From contig JAMXLL010000045.1 in assembly GCA_024281015.1 (NCBI GenBank), positions 1-32,638 on the forward strand: DNA of 32,638 nt, read 5' to 3'. The stretch's first letter is position 1; the number at the start of each line of letters is the position of its first letter. Shown one piece after another: positions 1 to 7,548 of this stretch. The stretch comes from Candidatus Binataceae bacterium. Its GTDB lineage: Bacteria; Desulfobacterota; Binatia; Binatales; Binataceae. The notes below the pieces were generated by a model. The model saw nothing but the letters and a program-made list of their open reading frames with translations, had not been told where the DNA came from and ran no database searches. A program made the position numbers and the translations under genes.

Positions 1-1148
1 AACGACCCGTAGAAAGCCTGCGAGATCCAGGTATGGTTCGACAGGATATTATAAGTGTTGGTGATGTAGACGCTGGAATTGGGATCCCAGGAATGGATTG
101 CCTGTGTGATATTGCCGGCGCCGGAGCCGGTCTTCCCATGATAGGCCGCATACAGCCGCCCGGCATAGAAATCGGCATTAAAGCAACTGTTCTCGCGCGC
201 CAGCATGGAGCCTGCTCCACTGAAGCCCGGGTATGCGTGGTTAGGAGCTCCACTGGAATTCCTATCGGCGACCTGCGTTAGGCCGGACGAGCGCCCATAA
301 TCTCCCACGCCCGTCTGGTCCCAATGGCTCTCGTTGGTCACGACCGCGTATAGCAACAATGGATTGATACCCCATTTGTTGGAGGCCCACTGCAGCACCT
401 CGGCGGTGGTTGGATTGGCCATTGGGCAAGCGCCGTCGATGCGGACAGCCTCGGGTCTCCAGCTTGAGCCTGAATAGGCCCCGTGGAAGGCGCTGAGCTG
501 ATACAAGTAATTGCCCGGGGCACTGGATGCGATGTGGTTGTAGTAGTTATTGGCAACACTATTTGCCCAACCCGTTCCCCGAGCGTTTTTTTCAATATTG
601 GATTTCTGAGTCGTTCGCACAAACGAGGCGGCCTGCCAATTATTTACTAGTGGACCGCCAATCAATCCATAACCGTCCGCCCACGCGGTGTAGTGGCCAT
701 AGTGAGCAGGATTGGTATCCGCTCCTGAGATACCGGAGGCTGAACCGGTTAAGCTGGATATGGTCGCACTCGGCGCAACCTGCCAGCCTCCGGCTCCCGC
801 CGTATTGTTCGAGACAGTGACATTAACCGAGGCGCTACCCAGCAATCCGCCCCCTGAAGAGTATGCGTTTACTGTTACGGTGTGGCCACCCTCCGAAAAA
901 GCCGTCGTGTTCCAATCCCAGCTGTTCCCTGCGGACGCTTCGTAATGCCCGTCCACATAGAAGTTCACAGACGAGACGTTACTTGCTCGAGTTATTGTGA
1001 CCGGCGTTGTGCCTGAAACCGTGGCCCCGCCCTGCGGCGCAGTCAGCGTTACCTCGGCGCTGTATGCTGCACCGGATATCGTCAGCACCAACGCCGCGCC
1101 GACAATGGAAAGGACAGACCTCCGCACACAAACATCTACTTTTTTCAT
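1..1148 (-). CDS. Secreted Ig-like / lytic-transglycosylase-like protein (3' end outside window)
   Basis: The reading frame is open from the ATG at 1148 to the window edge: 382 complete codons and no stop. A purine-rich SD (GGGGGGAG) lies just upstream. Residues 1-31 form a signal peptide: basic start MKK...RR, hydrophobic stretch 12-28, likely cleavage after AYSA. Residues 32-113 are a beta-rich bacterial Ig-like domain (TLTAPQGGATVSG, NFYVDG, then a VTVNA strand). Residues 245-378 look like a lysozyme-fold SLT domain: helix WASNKWGINPLLLYAVV, then ESHWD with candidate catalytic Glu273, then GDYGRSSGLTQV, matching the family pattern ES..D...G..G..Q. It probably acts outside the cytoplasm on peptidoglycan or another glycan. 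Domain calls come from motifs read by eye; the catalytic role is inferred. The C-terminus is not visible, so further domains are possible. Confidence 0.8.
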   Translation of the reverse strand, partial: MKKVDVCVRRSVLSIVGAALVLTISGAAYSAEVTLTAPQGGATVSGTTPVTITRASNVSSVNFYVDGHYEASAGNSWDWNTTAFSEGGHTVTVNAYSSGGGLLGSASVNVTVSNNTAGAGGWQVAPSATISSLTGSASGISGADTNPAHYGHYTAWADGYGLIGGPLVNNWQAASFVRTTQKSNIEKNARGTGWANSVANNYYNHIASSAPGNYLYQLSAFHGAYSGSSWRPEAVRIDGACPMANPTTAEVLQWASNKWGINPLLLYAVVTNESHWDQTGVGDYGRSSGLTQVADRNSSGAPNHAYPGFSGAGSMLARENSCFNADFYAGRLYAAYHGKTGSGAGNITQAIHSWDPNSSVYITNTYNILSNHTWISQAFYGS

Positions 1149-1784
1149 ATCTCCCCCCAAAATTGGGATGCTATACGGCGCCGTGAGCGCGCGCTCGTTG
1201 ACAAGTTAAGGTCGACCGATTTGCAAGCCTGGCATCCGGACAGGCTAATAGCCGGACGTGCCGGGCAGGCAAGAGAGCCCCCTCAGGCTCGGAGATGCAC
1301 AAGTGCAAGCTATCTCCGGCGAGCGGTCCGGACTCGTTGAAGTTACTCCGGCAAAGCCTTAAATAGGCGCGCCCAGCAGACCCAAGTGACTCTCAGGTCT
1401 TTAGTCAGGTTCAGTAGCTATACAACCGGAGAGGCGATGAGGTGCTGAAGTTGAAAAAACCAGCACATCAACAGGCAGTTCCCAAGCCGCAGTCTACTTT
1501 TACCTTCGACTACAATCGGCGGGCGCCCTTATCTCCAGCATAAACCACATGATGCTGGGAGGAAGGCAGAGCCGAGAACCAGAGCCCGATTCGCGATGTT
1601 TAGAATTTTCGCAGCAGCTCAAAGAGCTGATTCAGACGGGAGAGCCACGCCCTCCAAAGGTGTGAATCACGACCATTGCGTGAAGCTGAAAGGTAACGTA
1701 TGCGGACCAAATCTGATGGTAGTCTCGGTCTACTCCCGACATGACTTCCCCCGCCCCCTCTAGATTGTGCCGCCTACACGAACT

Positions 1785-1802
1785 CCAATTCGATATAATT
1801 GG
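1785..1802. promoter_or_regulatory. Inverted repeat CCAATT-N6-AATTGG overlapping TATAAT
   Basis: A perfect 6 bp dyad with a 6-base centre. A TATAAT hexamer on the plus strand at 1794-1799 lies inside it. I find no good -35 element 16-18 bases upstream on the plus strand. It could be an operator, or chance in an AT-rich spot. Confidence 0.25.
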
Positions 1803-2024
1803 AAAGAGTTCGCCGCACGCGTTTGTTAATACAGTCGGGCACGATCTGCGTCAAGACCTAAAGTCAAAGAATTTGCAAGTTGTCGCAGATATCTAACCTC
1901 AGCACGAAGCGCCATTCCGGGACGAAAAGCCGCGCCCGTTGCACTTCGAGAGCCTTGTTGGAAGAGAATTCTCTCTCTCCCTAAGGTTTTCTCGCTCTCG
2001 AGAGGCGTACAGAACTCCAACAAC

Positions 2025-2041
2025 TGTTAACGGCTGTTAAC
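2025..2041. repeat. Tandem TGTTAAC heptamers with 10 bp spacing
   Basis: TGTTAAC occurs at 2025-2031 and again at 2035-2041, exactly 10 bp apart, so both copies would face the same side of the helix. Each contains the palindrome GTTAAC. They lie just past the 3' end of the FkbM-type gene. A double operator is a plausible reading; no regulator gene is nearby. Confidence 0.35.
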
Positions 2042-2065
2042 AATTTGTGAACGAGAAGCAGAATC

Positions 2066-2794
2066 TTAGTCCGTAATTCCGCCGCGGACACAGATAAAAT
2101 CAAATTCAAAGGCGCTGAGATCGCGCGCACGGTTGATTGGCGCAAAGAATGCCGGCTTGAAACCCTGATGCCAGAGAAATGTCACGACCTCGGTCATAGC
2201 CGGTGTCCCAGCATAAATCGCGTTTACGCTGACCTCGCACAAAATCGCGCGAACCTCGCGAAGCCGGTCGCCGAGTCCCCGAAACACTGGCATCTCGAAG
2301 CCCTGCGTGTCGACTTTCAGCAGCGTTAGATCGAGGCTTACCTGGCCAAGAAGATTTTCCAGCCGCCGCACCGGGACCGAACAAGTCCGGACTACGCGGT
2401 TGGCGCCATCGCGGTCGTCTACGGGCCGGTTGAAGGAGGAGTAGACCGACGCCGACATAATATTGATCTCGGCCGAGGTGTCCGAGTCTCCTAAAGCGAG
2501 GTTGTATCCAGTCCAGTTCCCGTCCAGTTCCATCCGAACCTTCAGCCATCTAAAGACTTCGGGCACCGGTTCGAAGCTGATGATCGGACCTCGATAGCCA
2601 ATGTGACGCATCGACGTTGCGAACTGCCCCTCGTTTGCGCCCACATCAATGACTCTATCGATAGACAGCTTATTCAGAAGCTCCCGCAAAAACATGAACT
2701 TGGACAGCGATGCGACACGGTCGGCCGATACGGAGTGGCCCAGCATGCGCAACGCCAAAAACTGGATTGATCGAAGCAACATATGAGATTCCAT
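2066..2794 (-). CDS. FkbM-family SAM-dependent methyltransferase
   Basis: FkbM-type enzymes methylate hydroxyl groups of sugars or small molecules, often in polysaccharide or secondary-metabolite assembly. The SAM motif I VIDVGANEGQF lies about 48 residues after the ATG at 2794. It is followed by FEPVPE (acidic end of strand 2) and KVDTQGFEMPVFRG, the KxDxxGFE signature of the family. At about 242 residues the length is normal. The start is uncertain: the frame extends upstream to a TTG at 2815, and another ATG lies at 2782 behind a weak GGAA; none has a good SD. No glycosyltransferases or other capsule genes flank it, so the acceptor substrate is unknown. It stands alone, with about 280 bases of empty DNA before the next gene upstream. 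Confidence 0.85.
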   Translation of the reverse strand: MESHMLLRSIQFLALRMLGHSVSADRVASLSKFMFLRELLNKLSIDRVIDVGANEGQFATSMRHIGYRGPIISFEPVPEVFRWLKVRMELDGNWTGYNLALGDSDTSAEINIMSASVYSSFNRPVDDRDGANRVVRTCSVPVRRLENLLGQVSLDLTLLKVDTQGFEMPVFRGLGDRLREVRAILCEVSVNAIYAGTPAMTEVVTFLWHQGFKPAFFAPINRARDLSAFEFDFICVRGGITD

Positions 2795-3078
2795 TGCCAA
2801 TGGACTATTGCGCAAGCCGTTATTGAAAGAACTGGCGCCACTTTATTGTTAGTACAGCCAGCTTGCCGTTCGATTGCACGAGACTGCTGCGGCCCGGCTT
2901 GCTCATCGCTCACAAACCGTCGGAGGGGTTCCCGCAAATTACGGAAATCTGAATAACACGCTGACGATATCACAGTGGTGAAATCGCGCTTGGATTGCTA
3001 TTACGCAGTAGCTATACCTCGCCATCAAGCCCGGGCTCACCCTACTTCCGCCGGTTGGCCTCCTGCAGCACGAGAGAC

Positions 3079-3846
3079 CTATAACTCCATGGGATTACGA
3101 AAATACTCGCGAAAAATCCGTGAGCGGTGTTCCAGCAGTAGCGGGTCAAGCGCCGATCTGACTACCGGATCGGTAACGGCAAATGCCTGACGACGGGTCT
3201 CTGGCATCGGACATTGCTCTGCCGGCAGAGGATCCAGCAAATTCGCAAAGGCGGTCCAGTAGACATCCAATGCGCTCAGAGCTTCGCCGATAAAATAATG
3301 TACCCCGCGCGCGTATTGTGACTTGAGTTGTGTGGCCAAAGCTTTCAGCGATCCGGCGATCCTCACTCCGGCAGCCTTGGCGTCCGCTTCGTTGTAGCCG
3401 TATTTGCTGCCCATTCGGTGGATGTTCGCCGGCGCGTTACCGGATACGTAGGCGGGCGCAAAGAGCTCGAGCCGCCGATTCCAGCCGATGCCCATCTGTC
3501 CACAGATTTCGTGGGATAGACCGATCATCAGGGCGCGCTCCGTGGCGTCGGACGGAATAAGGGAGGGTTGGGGGGCAAGCCGTTCGGTCAGATAGAGAAT
3601 GTCGATCCAGCGGTTGATTGGCTTTTCGTTGGCCCAAGCCACGACAGGGGCGCTAGCTTCACCGCCCCAGGCCACGATCTCGGCATTGGGTTCGCCGGGC
3701 AGCCACGGCGCAGCGACGTAGTCTAGGCCCTTGATCTCGAAAATGGTCTTGGCCGCCTGCCCCCATGGGCTCGGGGTGCCTTGAACCAGCACGATCCGCA
3801 ATCCGGGATGGTTGATAATTTCCTCAAAGGGGCGATATTGCAGCAT
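3079..3846 (-). CDS. Glutathione S-transferase-like protein
   Basis: A 255-residue protein with a thioredoxin-like N-terminal part: strand LRIVLVQG, then TPSPWGQAAKTIFEIKGLDY in place of the usual active-site loop and helix 1, then ASAPVV with the cis-Pro position. A helical C-terminal half follows. The frame extends 19 codons further, but the ATG at 3846 follows GAGGAAG at about 6 bases spacing, so I start there. The substrate is unknown. The segment where classical GSTs carry Ser, Tyr or Cys reads SPW, so Ser is the candidate residue. Monocistronic, with no clear partner. GST-fold assignment is fairly secure; catalytic activity is inferred. Confidence 0.7.
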   Translation of the reverse strand: MLQYRPFEEIINHPGLRIVLVQGTPSPWGQAAKTIFEIKGLDYVAAPWLPGEPNAEIVAWGGEASAPVVAWANEKPINRWIDILYLTERLAPQPSLIPSDATERALMIGLSHEICGQMGIGWNRRLELFAPAYVSGNAPANIHRMGSKYGYNEADAKAAGVRIAGSLKALATQLKSQYARGVHYFIGEALSALDVYWTAFANLLDPLPAEQCPMPETRRQAFAVTDPVVRSALDPLLLEHRSRIFREYFRNPMEL

Positions 3847-4193
3847 TGAATCTTCCTCAACCGGGACCAGTTTACGCCGGTTTAAGTATTTGCAGGACAC
3901 CAAGCCTTAACCCACCATCCACAGCAGCGCAAACACCCCGCCATGTATGGCATAAACTTAAGCTGTATCGTCCTCAGGTTACATAGATCCTCTACGCGCC
4001 CTGAGCACTTGACTCATGGAGATTGCTCGATTGCAAAACTGCGACCTCGGCCAGTGCCGTTTTGAAATATTCGAGTTGAGGCACAAAGCTCAGCCATGCC
4101 GGGCGTTGCAAAATGCGCGCTGCTGGCTTAGCTAGCAAAATAAGCTAACTGTGTGTAAATGAACTCGGGTTCGATCCCGTCGGAGTTGATCTC
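3847..4193. other. Intergenic region upstream of hydantoinase operon
   Basis: This lies between a minus-strand and a plus-strand gene and so should hold divergent promoters. I find no confident -35/-10 pair. An AT-rich dyad TTAGCT (4128-4133) / AGCTAA (4143-4148) with a 9-base loop sits about 45 bases before the hydantoinase start and may be an operator. Confidence 0.3.
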
Positions 4194-5612
4194 ATGGCGC
4201 ACGATTTGGTGCTCAAGAACGGATTGATTGTCACTCCCTCCGGGCCAATCAATGGCGCACTGGCAATCGTCGGTGAACGAATCGTCGGAGTCGGTGCCGA
4301 TGAGACGATTGGGGCGGCACACCGGGAGATAGACCTGCGGGGTAAAATCGTAATGCCGGGCCTGTTCGATCCACACGTGCATTTCGGCATCAGCGACACC
4401 TTCGGCGACGATGCGATGGCAACTGACTTTCAGTATGACACCCGCGATTGCCTTATGGGCGGGGTCACTACCATCGCAACCACCACCCTCATCGGGCGCG
4501 AGCCGCTGCCGGAGCTTTTTTCCCGTGCAATGAAATGCGGGCAGGCACGCAGTTGGTGCGACTTCAAGGTCACCTGCGTTGTCAACACGCTTGACCAGGT
4601 CAGGCAGATTCCGGCTGTGGCTAAACAAGGAGGAGTTTCGCACAAGTTTTTCACGGGTTATGCCGGCGAGCAGGCCGAGGCCTTCGGCATGAGCCGCGAG
4701 GGCATCAGCCCCGGCTTTTTCTATGAGGCTTGCCGCACCATCGCCGCCAGCGGCCGGCCGGTCTTTCCAATGATCCACGCCGAAGACCCATTCGTGCGGG
4801 GAATCCTGGTCGATGAATTGAGGCGCTCAGGACGGCGCGACTACCTGACGGCATGGGCCGAGAGTAGTCCCGAATGGGCGGAGAGCGTTCAGATTTATAC
4901 TTACGGCGCGATTGCGAATCAGCTCGGGTGTCCACTGTATCCCGTGCATATAAGCGCCGCTCAAAGTGTTGACACGATCGCTACCTTGAAAGCTCAAGGT
5001 TTTCCGATCGTCGGAGAGACTATCGCCTATTTCCTTTCGACCACGGCCTCCGAGATGGACGCCAAAGGCGCCGGGGCCAAAGGTAAAATCCAACCGCCGA
5101 TCCGCTTCGACAAGGACCGCGATCGGCTATGGCGAGGAATCAAGGAGGGCACGCTCTCGGTGGTCGGCACCGATAGTCTGACCTATTCCGCACGTTTCAA
5201 GGAAAGTGGTGATTTCTGGGACTGCCGGGTCGGCATAAATATGCAAGTGCCCGACACCCTGGCGCTGTTGTTCGACGAGGCAATCAATCGACGAGGAGTC
5301 GACCTGGTAACGCTCGCGCGGGTGCTGTCGGAAAACGCCGCTCGGATGTACGGCATCTTTCCGCGAAAAGGCGCGATCGCCCTGGGCTCAGATGCCGACC
5401 TCGTAATAGTGGACCAGGAAAAGGAGCTGACGCTGGGCCGACAGCGCTACCGCGGCCGAACTGATTACTCCTTATGGGAAGGCCGCAAGGTCAAAGGCTC
5501 TCCGGTAATGACGTTTTTGCGCGGGAACCTGGTCATGGAAGATGGTGAGATAGTCGCTGACAAGGGCTTCGGACGCCCGGTCGAGCAAACGATGAAACCG
5601 CATGGCGGCTGA
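4194..5612 (+). CDS. Dihydropyrimidinase/hydantoinase-type cyclic amidase
   Basis: A 472-residue member of the amidohydrolase superfamily that opens cyclic amides such as dihydropyrimidines or hydantoins to N-carbamoyl acids. The binuclear metal site is complete: HVH (His61, His63), the Lys that becomes carboxylated in SHKFF (Lys151), His195 in MIHAED, His252 in YPVHIS and Asp327 in VGTDS. Tyr156 sits five residues after the Lys, as the substrate-binding Tyr does in D-hydantoinases. Flanking beta-sandwich strands are present at both ends, and the length is typical. GGAG about 8 bases before the ATG serves as SD. It is the first gene of a three-gene operon; the next gene starts 72 bases on. 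The adjacent carbamoyl-amidase-like gene supports a ureide substrate. Which ring is opened cannot be read from the sequence. Confidence 0.9.
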   Translation: MAHDLVLKNGLIVTPSGPINGALAIVGERIVGVGADETIGAAHREIDLRGKIVMPGLFDPHVHFGISDTFGDDAMATDFQYDTRDCLMGGVTTIATTTLIGREPLPELFSRAMKCGQARSWCDFKVTCVVNTLDQVRQIPAVAKQGGVSHKFFTGYAGEQAEAFGMSREGISPGFFYEACRTIAASGRPVFPMIHAEDPFVRGILVDELRRSGRRDYLTAWAESSPEWAESVQIYTYGAIANQLGCPLYPVHISAAQSVDTIATLKAQGFPIVGETIAYFLSTTASEMDAKGAGAKGKIQPPIRFDKDRDRLWRGIKEGTLSVVGTDSLTYSARFKESGDFWDCRVGINMQVPDTLALLFDEAINRRGVDLVTLARVLSENAARMYGIFPRKGAIALGSDADLVIVDQEKELTLGRQRYRGRTDYSLWEGRKVKGSPVMTFLRGNLVMEDGEIVADKGFGRPVEQTMKPHGG

Positions 5613-5684
5613 CGTTTCGAGGAAACGACGGGGCACAACCGAAAACTCGAATCACGAAACAACCCACTCCCAGGAGGTCTGACA

Positions 5685-6323
5685 ATGGCCGAGGACAAAC
5701 AAGCCATTTACCAACGCAGCGGCCTGGGCCATCGGATCGGCTACGGCAAGCATCCAGCGCTGCTGGTGATAGACATGCAGCTCGGTTTTACGGCGCCCGA
5801 AAAGTCGCCTTTGGCTGGCAACCTCGACAGTCAGGTAACCGCGATTAACCGGCTGATCCCGGTGGCGCGCAACAACGGGATACCTATCGTCTTCACTGTC
5901 GTCGCCTACGATCCGCAAATTCCTGGTGACGGCGGTCTCTGGCCTGAAAAAGCACCGACCTTACTCGTACTGAAAATTGGCTCAGAGCTGGTGGAACTTG
6001 ACCCCCGGTTGCCGCACAAACCCGAAGACCTCGTGCTGGTTAAGAAATATGCCTCAGCCTTCCTTGGGACGCCGCTCGCCTCCATGCTCGTCTCGCGCGG
6101 CGTCGACACGGTAGTGGTCACAGGCTGTACTACCAGTGGATGTGTCCGCGCGACTGTAGTGGACGCGATATCATTTGGATTCCGACCGATAATCCCTGAA
6201 GAAGCAGTCGGCGATCGTGCTCGTGACCCGCACGATGCCAATCTCTTCGACATGGATAGCAAGTACGGCGACGTCGTCCCTTTGTCTGACGCGCTGGCAT
6301 ATCTTGAACAAATGAAGCGGTAG
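5685..6323 (+). CDS. Isochorismatase-superfamily hydrolase, N-carbamoylsarcosine amidase-like
   Basis: A 212-residue cysteine hydrolase. The Asp-Lys-Cys triad is visible: Asp30 in VIDMQ, Lys120 in LVKKYASAF and Cys153 in TSGCVRAT. The Lys-Cys spacing of 33 equals that which I recall for N-carbamoylsarcosine amidase. The segments RIGYGKHPA, GFRPIIPEEAVGDR and DMDSKYGDV also resemble that enzyme and maleamate amidohydrolases more than RutB or nicotinamidases. A second Cys (148) lies five residues before the nucleophile. The SD is strong (AGGAGGT, 7 bases before the ATG). Expected reaction: hydrolysis of an N-carbamoyl or amide group with release of ammonia, following ring opening by the upstream gene. 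The exact substrate is inferred from context only. Confidence 0.87.
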   Translation: MAEDKQAIYQRSGLGHRIGYGKHPALLVIDMQLGFTAPEKSPLAGNLDSQVTAINRLIPVARNNGIPIVFTVVAYDPQIPGDGGLWPEKAPTLLVLKIGSELVELDPRLPHKPEDLVLVKKYASAFLGTPLASMLVSRGVDTVVVTGCTTSGCVRATVVDAISFGFRPIIPEEAVGDRARDPHDANLFDMDSKYGDVVPLSDALAYLEQMKR

Positions 6324-6336
6324 GACCGGTGGGTCA

Positions 6337-7329
6337 ATGGAAGCTCTGGGACTGGCGCTGGGATCCGGCCTTTCTCCGACCGATCTCGTTGAGTCGGTAA
6401 GGCTTGCCGAACAGGCGGGATATGAGTCCACCTGGGTAGTCGAAGGCCACGGGGGCGAGCAGTTCTCGATTCTAACTGCTTGTGCACTTGCGACCACGCG
6501 GATTCGGCTCGGTACGGCGATCAGCAGTGTGTTCGTGCGCACCGCACCAACGCTCGCGATGGCCGCCGCATGTTTGGACTATTTCTCGGCTGGACGCTTC
6601 GTACTCGGGCTGGGTTCCAGTCACCGGGTACAGGTCGAGGCGGAACACGGCGTCCCCTACAACGATCCCGTGACTCGGGTGCGAGAGACGGTGGAAGTAG
6701 TGCGTATGCTGCTGCGCGACGGCGTGGTCGCATATCGGGGCAAGACGATTACGATCGAAAAATTCGATTTGTGGTTCAAACCGGCCCACACCACAGTGCC
6801 GATCTATCTGTCGGCGCTGTTTCCCCAGATGCTCTCGCTGTGTGGGGAGATTGCGGATGGACTCCTGATGGTTTTCAGCACCCCGGACTCAGTGCGAAAG
6901 GCTCGCCGGCATCTGGCGATTGCCGCAGCGCGCGCCGGCCGATCGGTAGCAGAAATCGAGGTAGGCTCGCTGATACCAGTGGCGATCGATGCTAATCCTA
7001 GGGCTGCCTACCATCGTATGCGCCCGGTGCTCGCATTCTATCTGGGGTTTTTCCCGCGCTACAGGAGGGTCGCGCGTGACGCAGGTTTCGCGAACCTGGT
7101 CGATCGTGTAGCAGACGCGTACAAGCGCGGAGGCACCGAAGCCGCGGCGCCGCTGATAGACGATGAGATAGTCGCGACGCTAACTGCTGCGGGTACCGCT
7201 CAGCAGGTGCGCGCGAGAATCGCCGAATATCGCAGTGCGGGAATTACGCTGCCTATCGTGATGCCGGTCGCAACCGCAAACGAAACCACCGCCAGCATAC
7301 CGGGAATAATTCGGGCCTGCGCGCAATGA
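6337..7329 (+). CDS. LLM-class flavin-dependent oxidoreductase
   Basis: A 330-residue TIM-barrel protein of the luciferase-like family, which uses FMN or coenzyme F420. Seen: strand ALGLALGSGLSPTD, GYESTWVVEGHGGEQFS, a TRIRLGTAIS strand, ARRHLA/AAARAGR helices and the late segment AGTAQQVRARIAEY typical of F420-type LLM proteins. It begins 13 bases after the amidase stop, so it is surely co-transcribed. RutA, the pyrimidine oxygenase, is also LLM and pairs with an isochorismatase-like RutB, but this protein looks closer to the methylene-H4MPT-reductase-like branch. It could be an oxygenase or a dehydrogenase acting on the same heterocycle. Cofactor choice cannot be settled by eye. Confidence 0.85.
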   Translation: MEALGLALGSGLSPTDLVESVRLAEQAGYESTWVVEGHGGEQFSILTACALATTRIRLGTAISSVFVRTAPTLAMAAACLDYFSAGRFVLGLGSSHRVQVEAEHGVPYNDPVTRVRETVEVVRMLLRDGVVAYRGKTITIEKFDLWFKPAHTTVPIYLSALFPQMLSLCGEIADGLLMVFSTPDSVRKARRHLAIAAARAGRSVAEIEVGSLIPVAIDANPRAAYHRMRPVLAFYLGFFPRYRRVARDAGFANLVDRVADAYKRGGTEAAAPLIDDEIVATLTAAGTAQQVRARIAEYRSAGITLPIVMPVATANETTASIPGIIRACAQ

Positions 7330-7548
7330 CATGTCGGGCCCGCCGAATGCTGCTTGGAAGCGGGGCCAAGAGCCTTCTTCAAGTTTCACCGACGCAGGAT
7401 GTGCCTTCGCTTGTACGGAGAAACGCCAGGAGTGCTAGTAGCGCGAGGCCTATTCGGCGACCTCGTCTTTTCAACCCGTTAAAGCTGAAAAAAGACTCGC
7501 GGCCGGCCCAGTTTTCGAAGAGGGAGAGATATCCTCAATACCCGGAAA

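Larger units (their letters stand above)
1149..2065. other. Long non-coding, dyad-rich intergenic region
   Basis: About 0.9 kb with no convincing gene, lying between fkbM (upstream, minus) and the secreted SLT-like gene (downstream, minus). It holds many inverted repeats: 1275-1290 (GAGCC/GGCTC), 1291-1317 (GGAGAT/ATCTCC enclosing TGCA/TGCA), 1442-1466 (GTGCTG/CAGCAC), 1533-1561 (9 bp stem with one bulge), and 1785-1802. A pair of TGTTAAC heptamers lies at 2025-2041. The 65-codon open frame at 1826-2023 (minus) has no recognisable family or SD and I do not call it. The region may be a structured leader or regulatory DNA for the secreted gene; that is inference. Confidence 0.5.

Noticed and set aside
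1350..1398. GGCAAAGCC and ACTCTCAGGT, resembling pieces of GEMM and glycine riboswitches
   Set aside because: The remaining conserved segments of either class are missing on both strands, and no plus-strand gene follows.
1826..2023. 65-codon minus-strand frame in the non-coding region
   Set aside because: No SD, no family, and it overlaps repeat-rich DNA.
4167..4178. GGGTTCGATCCC, resembling a tRNA T-loop, just before the hydantoinase gene
   Set aside because: No D-arm, anticodon arm or acceptor stem can be formed around it; the stretch lies in the leader of a plus-strand gene.
7330..7548. Possible terminator between the LLM gene and proA (GGCCGGCC near a T-run on the minus strand)
   Set aside because: The palindrome leaves no loop and the T-run is offset; no proper stem-loop forms.
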